Shown in pieces: positions 32,967-42,661 of a stretch of DNA of 64,000 nucleotides. Origin of the DNA: Gordonia westfalica (lineage in GTDB: Bacteria; Actinomycetota; Actinomycetes; Mycobacteriales; Mycobacteriaceae). The DNA lies in assembly GCF_900105725.1 (NCBI RefSeq), contig NZ_FNLM01000034.1, positions 2,790,001-2,854,000 on the forward strand. Direction: 5' to 3'. A model generated the notes under the pieces. That model saw only the letters and a list, made by a program, of their open reading frames with translations, ran no database searches and was not told the origin of the DNA. The translations under genes were made by a program, and so were the position numbers. Position 1 is the first letter of the stretch, and the number at the start of each line of letters is the position of its first letter.

Positions 32967-33986
32967 TCAGAGACCCGCGTACGAGTGCAGGCCGGACACC
33001 ACCAGGTTGATGATGAACAGGTTGAACAGCATCGCGACGAAGCCGGCGACATTGATCCAGGCCGCGGCGGTGTTGCGCCAACCGGCGGTCGCGCGGGCGT
33101 GCAGGTAGGCCGCGTAGATCACCCACGCGATGAACGACACCGTCTCCTTGGGGTCCCAACCCCAGAACCGGCCCCATGCGGCCTCGGCCCAGATGGCGCC
33201 GCAGATCACGCCGAGACCGAACAGCGGGAAGCCGACGACGACCGTCTTGTAGGCGAGGCGGTCCAGGTTCTCGGCCGCCGGGATGTGGTCGAGGATGCGC
33301 CGCACCGCGCCGCCCAGGCCGGGCCGTGCCGAGGAGGAGACGTCCGCGGAGGGGTTCGACGCCCAGCGCATCTTCATCAGGTAGAGGATGCTCGCGACGC
33401 CCGAGACCATGAGGATGCCCGAGGACACCGAGATGATCGACACGTGCACGGTCAGCCAGTACGACTTGAGCGCCGGGACCACCGGCGCGGCCTGGGTGTA
33501 GAGCCAGCGACCGGCGATGAACATCAGCAGGATGACCGGCAGCAGCACGAACGACAGCAGCGCGCGGTGTTCGGGTTTGCGCAGGATGATCAGTGCCGCG
33601 AGCACACCGGCCGCACACGTCATCGAGACGAACTCGTACATGTTGCCCCATGGGGCGCGATCGGTGGCGATGGCGCGCAGGACGATCGACGCCAGGTGGG
33701 CGATCAGGCCGACATACACGACCGGGAGGCCCATGTTGCCGAGCTTGTCCCCGAACGTCCGCTTCGGGGGCCCCGCGACGCGGCCCGGCACTCGCACAGC
33801 GTCCGAACCCGATGCGGCCGAACCCGCGGCGACGAGTTCCCGCTCCTCGAGCCTGCGACCGCGAACCGCCGCCAGCGCGCCGAAGAACAAGAAGGCCGCC
33901 ACCACGTACACGGTGATCGCGGTGCCGTACAGCAGGTCGGAATAGCGAGCCAGCGTCTCGTCGACCTGAACGGTGCCGTTGTTCAT
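32967..33986 (-). CDS. ccsA: Cytochrome c assembly protein CcsA/ResC (system II)
   Basis: 339 residues. It carries heme across the membrane and joins it to apocytochrome c together with ResB. Eight or so helices are visible, and the WWD domain reads WAEAAWGRFWGWDPKE. Conserved histidines lie in SYWLTVHVSI and LIAHLASIVL. It follows resB by 23 bases and closes the operon hemL, phosphatase, thioredoxin, ccdA, resB, ccsA, the same order as Rv0524 to Rv0529. Confidence 0.93.
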   Translation of the reverse strand: MNNGTVQVDETLARYSDLLYGTAITVYVVAAFLFFGALAAVRGRRLEERELVAAGSAASGSDAVRVPGRVAGPPKRTFGDKLGNMGLPVVYVGLIAHLASIVLRAIATDRAPWGNMYEFVSMTCAAGVLAALIILRKPEHRALLSFVLLPVILLMFIAGRWLYTQAAPVVPALKSYWLTVHVSIISVSSGILMVSGVASILYLMKMRWASNPSADVSSSARPGLGGAVRRILDHIPAAENLDRLAYKTVVVGFPLFGLGVICGAIWAEAAWGRFWGWDPKETVSFIAWVIYAAYLHARATAGWRNTAAAWINVAGFVAMLFNLFIINLVVSGLHSYAGL

Positions 33987-34009
33987 CAGAGGTTCCTTTC
34001 GCCGGTGGC

Positions 34010-35740
34010 CTAGAGCCGCCGGGTCGTGCGCCGCGAGGTGGTTGCGTCTGCGTCATCGACGACGAGGGCCGCCGCCTGGTCTTCGAAACCCTCTCCCCAG
34101 CCGGCCTGGTCGGTACGCGCCAGACCGGCAATCTCTACTACAGTACGTCGTTTTCCGTCGGGCGGAACAGAGCCGACCGGATCGCGGCTGCCGTCCTGTC
34201 CGGCGGTGACCGATGCCGGGACGAGTCGAGCCCAGATGCGGCGGCGGCGGATGAGCAGGGAAACCAGCAGTCCGCCGAGCATCACGATGGAGCTGACCAG
34301 CACCCAGATCTGCGCCGGGTCGTGGGAGACCTGCACCGACACCCACCGCTTGTACCCGTCGAAGGTGACGGTGGTGCCGTCGGCGGTGGTGTGGCTCTGG
34401 CCGACGCCGAGGTTCACCTGCGCCTGTCGCTGGAGTCGGCCCTGGTCGACGAGGTCCTGGTCGAGCGAGTAGACGTTCTGCGGTTTGCCGGTGTCGAGAC
34501 CGGTGTCGCCCTTGTAGATGCGGATGGCGACGGCCGGATCGTCGGGCTCCGGGGACAGCGACGTCAGCAGGGTCCCGTGGTAGAGCGCGGTCGGCGCGAA
34601 CAGACCCTCGAGCGCGATCTGGTTCTTCCGTCGCTCGTCGGCGTCGGGGTACAGACCGGCCGGGGTGTCGTAGCGCACCGCCCCCGACGACAGCATCGTC
34701 TGCAGTTCGTCCGGGACGAACGGGACGGTCTGGGCGCGCTTCTCCCCGTTGGGGAAGGTCACGGTGAATGTCGGGGCGAAGCCGTTGCCCAGCACGTAGA
34801 CGCGGTCGCCCGCGACGCGCAGCGGCTCGTTGACCCGGACCGAGGTGCTGGTCCACGTATCCGGGGAACCGACCTTGGTGCCCTCGGCGTAGCGGATCGT
34901 CGCGTCGTACATGTCCGGCTGCCCGCTGGGCAGGAACGTCGCGGAGAAGTCGTCGACGCGGAAGCAGAACGGCGACAGGTCGGTGCCGTCCACGAGGTTG
35001 CCGGCACGGAACGAGTCGTAGACGGCGGTCGAGGTGTTGCACATGCCCTGCTCACCGTCCGCGACCAGGATTCGCGTGCCCTCGTAGCCGAACATCTTGC
35101 CGGCCGCGATCGACACCAGCAGCGCGAGCAGCGCGAAGTGAAAGACGAGGTTCCCGAACTCCCGGAGGTAGCCCTTCTCCGCGGAGATCTCGACACAGCC
35201 GTCGGGGTAGGCCTTGCTCGGTTCGCGGACGACGACGTCGCGCCGCCAGCCGCGGAGCCGGCCGTTGATCCGGTCGGCGATCTCGTCGGGAGTGCCGTCG
35301 ACGGTGTGCGTGACGTGCCGCGGGAGCCGCGACAGATTGCGCGGCGTGGCAACGGGTTTGGCGCGCAGGCTGTGGAAGTGCTCGATCATGCGCGGCGTGA
35401 GACAGCCGACCAGCGAGACGAACAGCAGCACGTAGATCGCGGTGAACCAGACGCTGGAGAAGACGTCGAACAGTTGCAGCCGGTCCATCCAGGTGCCGAG
35501 CGAGCCGCGTTCGGCGATGTACTCGAGCGTCTTGGTCTCGTTCAGGTCGCGCTGCGGGAGGAGCGCCCCGGGGATCGCCGCGAGTGCCAGCAGGAACAGC
35601 AGCAGCAGCGCGGTGCGCATCGACGTCAGCGAACGCCACAGGTTGCGCAGCGGCCAGAGCACCCGTCGTCGGGCCCAGTGCGGCTTCGGCGCACCGGGTT
35701 CGGGGGTGTCCACCTGGGGACGGTCGGAGACGTCGGTCAT
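34010..35740 (-). CDS. resB: Cytochrome c biogenesis protein ResB (system II)
   Basis: 576 residues. Three N-terminal helices (ALLLLFLLALAAIPGALLP, TAIYVLLFVSLVGCL, FHFALLALLVSIAAGKMFGY) precede a large extracytoplasmic domain, and a last helix (VLVSSIVMLGGLLVSLLI) leads to a basic tail with RRRRIW. The NLxRLPRHV segment and the domain plan fit ResB. It works with CcsA as the heme delivery and ligation complex. Start ATG at 35740. Confidence 0.92.
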   Translation of the reverse strand: MTDVSDRPQVDTPEPGAPKPHWARRRVLWPLRNLWRSLTSMRTALLLLFLLALAAIPGALLPQRDLNETKTLEYIAERGSLGTWMDRLQLFDVFSSVWFTAIYVLLFVSLVGCLTPRMIEHFHSLRAKPVATPRNLSRLPRHVTHTVDGTPDEIADRINGRLRGWRRDVVVREPSKAYPDGCVEISAEKGYLREFGNLVFHFALLALLVSIAAGKMFGYEGTRILVADGEQGMCNTSTAVYDSFRAGNLVDGTDLSPFCFRVDDFSATFLPSGQPDMYDATIRYAEGTKVGSPDTWTSTSVRVNEPLRVAGDRVYVLGNGFAPTFTVTFPNGEKRAQTVPFVPDELQTMLSSGAVRYDTPAGLYPDADERRKNQIALEGLFAPTALYHGTLLTSLSPEPDDPAVAIRIYKGDTGLDTGKPQNVYSLDQDLVDQGRLQRQAQVNLGVGQSHTTADGTTVTFDGYKRWVSVQVSHDPAQIWVLVSSIVMLGGLLVSLLIRRRRIWARLVPASVTAGQDGSRDPVGSVPPDGKRRTVVEIAGLARTDQAGWGEGFEDQAAALVVDDADATTSRRTTRRL

Positions 35741-35753
35741 GGCTGTAACACGC

Positions 35754-36617
35754 TCAGATCGGTAGTTGGGTGTCGGTGACGAAGCGGACCTGGACCCACA
35801 CGATGAACTGGTCCCACCAGCCGGTCAGCAGTGCGACGCCCACGCCGATGAGCAGGATGCCGCCGATGATCTGGATGGTGCGGGCGTTGCGGCGCAGCCA
35901 GCCGAGGCTGCGCAGTGCCCACGCCGAGGAGAACGCCAGCACGACGAACGGCAGGCCGAGGCCCAGGCAGTAGGCGACGATCAGGGTCACGCCCTTGGCC
36001 GCGGTCGCCCCCTCGGTACCGCTGACGGTCGCGATCACCGAGGCCAGGGTCGGCCCGAGGCACGGCGTCCAGCCGAGCGCGAAGACCGCGCCGAGCAGCG
36101 GTGCGCCGAGGACATTGAGAACGCGGGGCCCCGGCCGATTCACGTTGAGCATCACGCGCTCCGGGGCAAAACGTATGTCTCGCTGCAGCATCGGGACAAG
36201 ACCGATGAACACGAGGCCCATGGCGATGGTGACCACGCCGCCGATGCGTTGCAGCAGTTCACGGTTGAGGACGAAGGTGCTGGTGACGCCGAGCACCGTC
36301 GCGGTGGCCGCGACGAACACGACGGTGAAACCGAGCACGAACAGTCCGGCGGCCAGCGCGACGCGGGATCGGCCGCTCTTCGAACCTTCGCCGACTTTCA
36401 CCGCCGGCGCCTCGGCACCGACGAGTCCCGCCAGGTACGAGAGGTAACCGGGGACGAGCGGCACCACACAGGGCGAAGCGAAAGACACGAGACCCGCGAG
36501 CAGGCAGGCCGCGAACGCGAGCAACAGCGGCCCACTGGTCACCGTGTCGGCGAAGGTGTCGCCGATCGACGAGGCGAGGACGGTCGTGGTCAGGTCGGTC
36601 GTGCCGGGGTGGGACAT
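35754..36617 (-). CDS. ccdA: Thiol-disulfide electron carrier CcdA (cytochrome c biogenesis)
   Basis: 287 residues with six core helices. The two reactive cysteines lie in [19 protein letters not shown] and [13 protein letters not shown], the standard CcdA/DsbD motifs. It passes electrons from cytoplasmic thioredoxin to the extracytoplasmic lipoprotein encoded immediately upstream (the start of ccdA touches that gene's stop). N-terminal residues before the first helix are not conserved. Confidence 0.94.
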   Translation of the reverse strand: MSHPGTTDLTTTVLASSIGDTFADTVTSGPLLLAFAACLLAGLVSFASPCVVPLVPGYLSYLAGLVGAEAPAVKVGEGSKSGRSRVALAAGLFVLGFTVVFVAATATVLGVTSTFVLNRELLQRIGGVVTIAMGLVFIGLVPMLQRDIRFAPERVMLNVNRPGPRVLNVLGAPLLGAVFALGWTPCLGPTLASVIATVSGTEGATAAKGVTLIVAYCLGLGLPFVVLAFSSAWALRSLGWLRRNARTIQIIGGILLIGVGVALLTGWWDQFIVWVQVRFVTDTQLPI

Positions 36618-37210
36618 CAGGCCGTACCCGCCGGTTCCGCAGCGACCCGCTTGACGACCGCGTCGAGCTCCTTGTCGGAGACGGCCTTGAGGAAGACCGC
36701 GGCCGGGCGGTGCTGTCGGTCGAGGACGATCGTCGTCGGGACCACCGAGGTCGGGGTGGTCAGCGCCGCCAGGGACAGTCCCGGGAAGTCGTAGATCGAC
36801 GGGAACCCGACGTTGCGGTCGATCACGAAGTCCTTCGCGGAGTTCCGGTCGTCACGCAGGTTGATGCCGAGGAACTCGACGCCGTCGTCGCGGTTGTCCT
36901 CGTAGACGCGTTCGAGGTCGTCGGCCTCGCCGCGGCACGGGCCGCACCACGAACCCCAGACATTGATGACCACGACCTTGTCGGCGAACCGCGCGTCGGA
37001 CAGCGACAGCGGTTGGCCGCTGACCAGGTCCTCGCCCTCGAGGCCGGCGATCGGCTTGCGGTCGGCGGGTTCGTAGGTGATGACGGTCTGTCCGCCGGGC
37101 GAGACGAACTGGAAGGTGTTCCCCTGCGCGACCGCGTCGTCACCGGTGCTGCAGCCGCTGATCAGCAGGATCAGGGCCGACAGCACTGCCGGCAGGAGGA
37201 ACTTACGCAC
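36617..37210 (-). CDS. ResA/TlpA-like thioredoxin lipoprotein (apocytochrome c reduction)
   Basis: 197 residues from GTG at 37210, preceded by AGAGGTAAAG. The signal peptide ends in the lipobox ISGC with lipidated Cys20. The redox site is WGSWCGPC with Cys89 and Cys92, followed by FLGINLRDD and [14 protein letters not shown] with the cis-proline. It keeps the CXXCH cysteines of apocytochrome c reduced outside the membrane with electrons from CcdA. It is in the Rv0526 position of the operon. Confidence 0.91.
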   Translation of the reverse strand: MRKFLLPAVLSALILLISGCSTGDDAVAQGNTFQFVSPGGQTVITYEPADRKPIAGLEGEDLVSGQPLSLSDARFADKVVVINVWGSWCGPCRGEADDLERVYEDNRDDGVEFLGINLRDDRNSAKDFVIDRNVGFPSIYDFPGLSLAALTTPTSVVPTTIVLDRQHRPAAVFLKAVSDKELDAVVKRVAAEPAGTA

Positions 37211-37229
37211 TACGTCTTTACCTCTGGTT

Positions 37230-37856
37230 TCACGCACCGGTGGCCAGCGGGTCGGATGCACCGGCCGGCTCGGAGTAGATGATGTCGACGAGGGCGTCGT
37301 CGTCGTAGATGAGACTGGTCAGCGAGGCCAGCGAGCACTGCCGACGACGCGGGTCGTGCCAGAGTCGCTGGCCTTCGAGGAAGCGACGCAGCGTGTAGAC
37401 CGGCAGCTGGTGGCTGACGCAGATGGCCTCGTGACCGCGCGCGGCGTCGCGGGCCTTGTTGGCCGCGGCCAGCATGCGGTGTGCCAGCTGGATGTAGGGC
37501 TCACCCCACGACGGTGTGAACGGGTCGCGCAGCTTGGGCCAGTGCCGCGGCTTGCTCAGTGCGCCGTCGCCGACGGAGACCTTGAGGCCCTCGAAGACGT
37601 TGTCGGCCTCGATGAGGTCGTCGTTGGTCTGGATGGACAGGCCGTGGGCCGACGCGATCGGGGTCGCGGTTTCCTGCGCCCGCTGCAGCGGGGAGGCGAA
37701 GACGGCCTTGATGTCGTGGTCGGCGAGGGCGTCGGCGACCGTCTGGGCCTGCGCACGGCCGGCGCCGGAGAGCCGGAAACCGGGCAGGCGGCCGTAGAGG
37801 ATGCCCTCCGGATTGTCGACCTCTCCGTGGCGCATCATGTGGACGATCGTGTGCAT
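37230..37856 (-). CDS. Histidine phosphatase (phosphoglycerate mutase-like, Rv0525 type)
   Basis: 208 residues from ATG at 37856, which overlaps the hemL stop (TGATG). The catalytic motif is MMRHGEVDN; the second half has EAICVSHQLPVYTLRRFLEG with the other active-site histidine, and FASPLQRAQETA is the phosphate pocket. The family includes phosphatases and mutases; the substrate in this heme operon is unknown. The open frame further upstream to 38996 is hemL read in a different frame. Confidence 0.92.
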   Translation of the reverse strand: MHTIVHMMRHGEVDNPEGILYGRLPGFRLSGAGRAQAQTVADALADHDIKAVFASPLQRAQETATPIASAHGLSIQTNDDLIEADNVFEGLKVSVGDGALSKPRHWPKLRDPFTPSWGEPYIQLAHRMLAAANKARDAARGHEAICVSHQLPVYTLRRFLEGQRLWHDPRRRQCSLASLTSLIYDDDALVDIIYSEPAGASDPLATGA

Positions 37857-39205
37857 CAGGCGTTGTCCCCCGGGGTGGCTGCGGTAGCGGCTGCCTGCGC
37901 TGCGGCGGGCAGCGCGTCGGCGATCTGCGAGAAAGCATCCTCGTCGAGCGCGGCGGACACAAACCATGCCTCGAAGGCACTCGGCGGCGCGTACACCCCT
38001 CGTTCGAGCAGCGCGTGGAAGAACGGGGCGAATCGCCAGGTCTCGGTGGCGTTCACACCCGCGTAGTCGAAGATCGGGATCTCCGGGGCCGAGGTGAAGA
38101 ACACACTCAGCAGGTTGCCGGCCTTCTGCACGCGGTGGCTCACACCGGCCGCGGTGAGCGACTCGGTGAGCAGACCGGCGAGACGGTCGGCGTTGGCGTC
38201 GAGCTTGTTGTAGACCTCGTGATCGGCGTTGCGCAGGGTCGCGAGGCCGGCGGCCACCGCGACCGGGTTCCCCGAGAGGGTGCCCGCCTGGTAGACCGGG
38301 CCGGTCGGCGCGAGGCGTTCCATGACGTAGGCGCGGCCGCCGAACGCCGCGGCGGGCAGGCCGCCGCTCATGACCTTGCCGAAGGTGTAGAGGTCGCCCG
38401 CGACGCCTTCGAGGCCGTACCAGCCGCTCGGGCTCACGCGGAAGCCGGTCATCACCTCGTCCATGATCAGCAGCGCGCCGTGGCGGCTCGTGATCTCGCG
38501 GAGGCCCGCGTTGAAACCGTCGACCGGAGCGACTGCGCCCATGTTGCCGGCGGCCGCTTCGGTGATCACCGCGGCGATGTCGTCGCCGTGCTCCTCGAAG
38601 GCCTTCGCGACGGCCTTCAGGTCGTTGTAGGGCAGGACCAGGGTGTCGTGGGCCGAGGCACCGGTGACGCCCGGGCTCGTCGGCAGGCCCAGCGTCGCCA
38701 GACCCGAGCCGGCGGCGGCGAGCAGCGCGTCGACGTGACCGTGGTAGCAGCCGGCGAACTTGACGATCTTGGAGCGGCCGGTGAATCCGCGCGCGAGCCG
38801 GATCGCCGACATGGTGGCCTCGGTGCCCGAGTTCACCAGTCGAACGCGCTGCACGGGGTCGACGCGGCCGATGATCTCCTCGGCCAGCTCGATCTCGGGC
38901 TCGGTCGGCGCGCCGAACGACAAACCGCCGGCGGCGGCACGCTGCACGGCCTCGACGACGGCCGGATGCGCGTGGCCCAGGATCATCGGTCCCCACGAGC
39001 TGACGAGGTCGACGTAGGTGTTGCCGTCGGCGTCGGTCAGGCGGCAGCCCCGGGCGCTGGAGATGAAGCGCGGGGTTCCGCCGACCGCGGAGAAGGCGCG
39101 GACCGGAGAGTTCACGCCACCCGGGATGGCCTCGGCCGCGCGGGCGAACAGCGCAGCAGAGTTGTCGGAATGCTCGACGATGGGGCCATCAGCGGAAGGG
39201 GTCAC
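37856..39205 (-). CDS. hemL: Glutamate-1-semialdehyde 2,1-aminomutase (heme biosynthesis)
   Basis: 449 residues. It makes 5-aminolevulinate from glutamate-1-semialdehyde in the C5 pathway. The PLP lysine is in [19 protein letters not shown] (Lys277), and [27 protein letters not shown] and [10 protein letters not shown] are the standard blocks. It begins the operon with the phosphatase and cytochrome c genes. Confidence 0.95.
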   Translation of the reverse strand: MTPSADGPIVEHSDNSAALFARAAEAIPGGVNSPVRAFSAVGGTPRFISSARGCRLTDADGNTYVDLVSSWGPMILGHAHPAVVEAVQRAAAGGLSFGAPTEPEIELAEEIIGRVDPVQRVRLVNSGTEATMSAIRLARGFTGRSKIVKFAGCYHGHVDALLAAAGSGLATLGLPTSPGVTGASAHDTLVLPYNDLKAVAKAFEEHGDDIAAVITEAAAGNMGAVAPVDGFNAGLREITSRHGALLIMDEVMTGFRVSPSGWYGLEGVAGDLYTFGKVMSGGLPAAAFGGRAYVMERLAPTGPVYQAGTLSGNPVAVAAGLATLRNADHEVYNKLDANADRLAGLLTESLTAAGVSHRVQKAGNLLSVFFTSAPEIPIFDYAGVNATETWRFAPFFHALLERGVYAPPSAFEAWFVSAALDEDAFSQIADALPAAAQAAATAATPGDNA

Positions 39206-39302
39206 GGCCTACAGTGTTCCAAATGGCACCGAGTGACCCAAATCGCCGCTGGTGAGAGGGTGCTCCGCGTCACGCGGGGTGTCGGGAAGGGTGCGTTTCG
39301 GC

Positions 39303-40223
39303 TCAGTTCGCGAGCGCTTTGCGGACCTGTTCGGCGATCGCCTCCTGGCCCCGCTCGTTGGGGTGGATCCGAGCGGGCCCTTGCGCCGTCATCGGCTCGA
39401 TCCAGCGCGGTGGGCCTGCGCAGGCGTCGTGTCCCACGGACACCGGCAGCATGTCGACGAACCCGACCCCCTCGTCCGCGGCGGCGCGTCGGCCGTAGTC
39501 GTTCAGCGCGGTCTGGAGTTCGCGGATCATCGGGACATCGCCGACGGCGAGTTTCATCTCGGGGTAGCACCCGACGGTCGGCGGCATCAGCCACGGATAG
39601 CCGACGAGCAGCACCTTCGCGTCCGGCGCCTTGGCCTTCACGTCGCGCAGTGCCCCGCGGATCGCCGGATAGATGTCCGTGGCGACCGGTGCGATCAGGG
39701 ACTGTCCGTATCTGTCGGTGCAGGGAGCCCCGAGTGGATTCGTGTCGGCCGCCCGGCTGCACAGCTCGATCGTCCGGCCGTACGTGTTCTTGTCGTTGCC
39801 GCCGATCATCACCGTCACGATGTCGGCGTTCGCGTCGAGCGCGTCGAGCTGCGGCGGCACCCCTTCCTGCTGGGACGTCCGGAAGTCGGCGGTCTCGGCG
39901 CCGGCGCAGCTGACGTCGATCAGCTCGTACTTCTCCTCCGCGGCGACGATGTGCGCGAAGTTCTTCGACGAACGCTGGCACCAGATCGGCGAGTCCTCCA
40001 CCAGCGGCCGGACCCCGGTGCCGGCGCCGAAGCTGTCGCCGAGGTTGACGTAGTGCGTGCGGCCGGGGTCGGTCGTCTGTGTCGCGGCGGGTGTCGGGGC
40101 CGGGCCGGTACTGCCCGCGGCGTCGTCACTCGAACATCCCGTCGCGAGGGTCGCGGCCACCGCGAGGAGTCCGAGAACACGTATCGCTGCGCTGGGCCGA
40201 CCACGTCGGTGTCGTGCGTCCAC
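39303..40223 (-). CDS. SGNH/GDSL-family hydrolase lipoprotein
   Basis: 306 residues from GTG at 40223. The signal peptide ends in ATGC, a lipobox. YVNLGDSFGAGTG carries the nucleophile serine, VTVMIGGNDKN is block III, and ARIHPNERGQEAIAEQ carries the catalytic His with its neighbour. The pattern of cysteines (WCQRSS, DVSCAGAE, ELCSRA, GAPCTDRYG, VGCYPE) resembles the disulfide-rich actinobacterial SGNH lipases. It should act on acyl esters at the cell surface. It is divergent from the aldehyde dehydrogenase gene. Confidence 0.87.
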   Translation of the reverse strand: MDARHRRGRPSAAIRVLGLLAVAATLATGCSSDDAAGSTGPAPTPAATQTTDPGRTHYVNLGDSFGAGTGVRPLVEDSPIWCQRSSKNFAHIVAAEEKYELIDVSCAGAETADFRTSQQEGVPPQLDALDANADIVTVMIGGNDKNTYGRTIELCSRAADTNPLGAPCTDRYGQSLIAPVATDIYPAIRGALRDVKAKAPDAKVLLVGYPWLMPPTVGCYPEMKLAVGDVPMIRELQTALNDYGRRAAADEGVGFVDMLPVSVGHDACAGPPRWIEPMTAQGPARIHPNERGQEAIAEQVRKALAN

Positions 40224-40338
40224 CAATCCATCGTGCGTCCGCGCGAAGGCGGTCGGCAACCACCGTTCGGCCGGTAGCGTGAAAACGGCGTGCGAACGCC
40301 CAGGCCGCAACCCGAACGGACGAGGATGTGAGAGGCGC

Positions 40339-41823
40339 ATGAGCTCCGGTGATGTCAGTGAGAGGGATGTACTAGACCCCCAGGCGATTCTCGACGGGGT
40401 GCCGACCGGCCTGTGGATCAACGGTCGTTCGACGCCGGCCGCCGACGGCGCCACCTTCGAGGTGTACGACCCGGCCACCGAGGAACCGCTGACCTCGGTC
40501 GCCGACGCCGGCGTCGCCGATGCCCGGTCGGCCCTCGACCATGCGGTGGCCGCGGCCGATGACTGGGCCGCGACCCCGGCCCGCGAGCGGGGCGAGATCC
40601 TCCGCCGCACCTTCGAGTTGCTCACCGACCGTGCCGACGACATCGCGATGCTGATGACGCTCGAACTCGGCCGCGCACTCCCCGACAGCCTCGCGGAGAC
40701 CATGTACGGCAACGAGTTCCTGCGCTGGTTCGCCGAGGAAGCGGTCCGTATCGGCGGCCGGTTCACCCAGGCCCCGGCCGGGAACGGACGCATCCTCGTC
40801 GCGCATCAGCCGGTCGGGCCGTGTCTGGCGATCACGCCGTGGAATTTCCCGCTCGCGATGGGTACGCGCAAGATCGGTCCGGCGCTGGCCGCCGGGAACG
40901 TCATGATCGTCAAGCCCCCGCGCGAGACGCCGCTGACGATGCTGGCCCTGGCCGAGGCCTTCGCCGAGGCCGGGCTTCCGCCCGGCGTGCTGTCGGTTCT
41001 GCCGACGAGTTCGAGCGGCGAGGTGTCCACTGCGCTGATCACCGACGACCGGATCAGGAAGATCAGTTTCACCGGCTCGACGCCGGTGGGGCGCAACCTG
41101 CTCGGGCAAGCGGCCGAGCGAGTGCAGCGCACCTCGATGGAACTCGGCGGCAACGCACCGTTCCTGGTGTTCGACGACGCCGACGTCGATGCCGCGGTCG
41201 AGGGCGCGTTCGCGGCCAAGATGCGCAACGGCGGCGAGGCCTGCACTGCGGCGAATCGCTTTCTGGTGCAGTCCGGTGTCGTCGAGGAGTTCACGACGAA
41301 GCTCGTGGCGAGGATGTCCGAGGTCGAGATGGGACCGGGCTACAACGAGGGCGTCACGCTCGGGCCGCTGGTCAACGCCGATCAGCGCGACAAGGTCGCG
41401 GCCGCCGTCGAGCAGGCCGTGAGCGACGGCGCACGGGTACGACTCGGCGGGGAACGACCCGAGGGTCGCGGATTCTTCTACCCGGCAACCGTTCTCGACA
41501 ACGTCGACCCATACGCCCCGGTCACCCGGGAGGAGATCTTCGGCCCGGTCGCGGTGATCAGCACCTTCGACGCCGAGGACGACGCCGTCGCGGCCGCCAA
41601 CTCCACCGAGTACGGCCTGGCGTCGTATTTCTACAGCCGCGACCTGGAGCGATGCATGCGCGTCGCGAGCCGCCTGGATTCGGGCATGGTCGGCGTGAAC
41701 CGCGGCGTGATCTCCGATGCCGCAGCACCATTCGGCGGGATCAAGCAGTCGGGCATCGGCCGCGAGGGCGGCAGCGAGGGAATCGACGAGTACCTCTCGG
41801 TGAAGTACATCGCGCTGACCTGA
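40339..41823 (+). CDS. NAD(P)-dependent aldehyde dehydrogenase, succinate-semialdehyde type
   Basis: 494 residues from ATG at 40339. TPWNFPLAMGTRKIGPALAA and KPPRETPLTMLALAEAF bind the cofactor, ELGGNAPFLVFDDADVD holds the general base Glu, and GGEACTAANRFLVQ holds the catalytic Cys. PFGGIKQSGIGREGGSEGIDEY is the end block of succinate-semialdehyde dehydrogenases (GabD2-like). It oxidises succinic semialdehyde or a related aldehyde to the acid. No transaminase gene is adjacent. Confidence 0.87.
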   Translation: MSSGDVSERDVLDPQAILDGVPTGLWINGRSTPAADGATFEVYDPATEEPLTSVADAGVADARSALDHAVAAADDWAATPARERGEILRRTFELLTDRADDIAMLMTLELGRALPDSLAETMYGNEFLRWFAEEAVRIGGRFTQAPAGNGRILVAHQPVGPCLAITPWNFPLAMGTRKIGPALAAGNVMIVKPPRETPLTMLALAEAFAEAGLPPGVLSVLPTSSSGEVSTALITDDRIRKISFTGSTPVGRNLLGQAAERVQRTSMELGGNAPFLVFDDADVDAAVEGAFAAKMRNGGEACTAANRFLVQSGVVEEFTTKLVARMSEVEMGPGYNEGVTLGPLVNADQRDKVAAAVEQAVSDGARVRLGGERPEGRGFFYPATVLDNVDPYAPVTREEIFGPVAVISTFDAEDDAVAAANSTEYGLASYFYSRDLERCMRVASRLDSGMVGVNRGVISDAAAPFGGIKQSGIGREGGSEGIDEYLSVKYIALT

Positions 41824-41939
41824 TCAGGCGGTCGAGTGGTACTTCGACGCCCGTTTGACCTGTTACGTATGTGACTGGTGATGCAGGTGTTACCGTTCCG
41901 ACACCTGCACGACGGTACTCGTCCGTACACTTCGAGGGC

Positions 41940-42542
41940 ATGCGTCTGAGAAGAATGATGTCAGCGATCGCCGTGACCGCGGCGGTGACGACGGCCGGCG
42001 TTGCTGTCGCCACCTCCGGGGACACCAGTACTGCGAAGATCGAATCAGCCGCCACCAGTCTGGATTTCGGCAGCGTTGATTTCGGCAGCTCGGAGCTGGG
42101 CACACCGAACAGCGTGTTCCTCTGGGAGAACCCGGGGGCCCGATACATCGTCGTCCTGGGTGCGAAGTTCGGCCAGTTGGGACAGACGCCCCAGATCATG
42201 ACCCAGCGACTCAACGTCGCGGCCAAACTCGCCAAGCAGCATCCGTTCAACCGGATCATCGTCTCCGGCGGTGACACCCACTGGTTGCCGATCTCCGAGG
42301 CCCAGTTCATGAACGTCGGCCTGATCCGCCGCGGAATCCCCGTGTGGCAGATGGTCAACGAGGGCGCGTCCACCTCCACGGTGCAGAACGCCCAGAACAC
42401 CGTGCGGATGCTCAAGGGGATGGGCGCATCCGGTGCGCTCATCGTCACCAACGGCTTCCACATGGAACGCGCGATGAAGAACTTCCGCGACGCCGCCAAG
42501 GCCCAGGGCGCCCGGCTGACGTTCCGGCCGGCGTACGCGTAA
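41940..42542 (+). CDS. DUF218 (YdcF/SanA-like) secreted protein, second copy
   Basis: 200 residues from ATG at 41940. The N-terminus MRLRRMMSAIAVTAAVTTAG is a signal peptide. ARYIVVLGAKFGQLGQ, NRIIVSGGDTHWLPISEAQF and IVTNGFHMERAMKNF are the DUF218 blocks. It is a distant paralogue of the protein encoded at 11023-11583. The role is unknown; DUF218 proteins are linked to envelope integrity. Confidence 0.83.
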   Translation: MRLRRMMSAIAVTAAVTTAGVAVATSGDTSTAKIESAATSLDFGSVDFGSSELGTPNSVFLWENPGARYIVVLGAKFGQLGQTPQIMTQRLNVAAKLAKQHPFNRIIVSGGDTHWLPISEAQFMNVGLIRRGIPVWQMVNEGASTSTVQNAQNTVRMLKGMGASGALIVTNGFHMERAMKNFRDAAKAQGARLTFRPAYA

Positions 42543-42577
42543 ACGCTTCCCCGCGGGGCGGTCCCCCTCCCGCCCGA

Positions 42578-42623
42578 CCGTTTCCCTCCCGCTTATTGAG
42601 CTCAATAGACGGGAGGGAAACGG
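42578..42623. repeat. 46-nt palindrome of the CGTTTCCCTCCCG family, copy A
   Basis: CCGTTTCCCTCCCG and CGGGAGGGAAACGG are perfect 14-base arms; the centre contains ATTGAGCTCAAT, itself a palindrome. It follows the DUF218 gene. A second copy with the same arms and the same flanking word GGACACCGC lies at 50822-50865. Confidence 0.82.
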
Positions 42624-42661
42624 ACACCGCCGGAAACGGGGCCTGGCCTACGCTGGGCAGC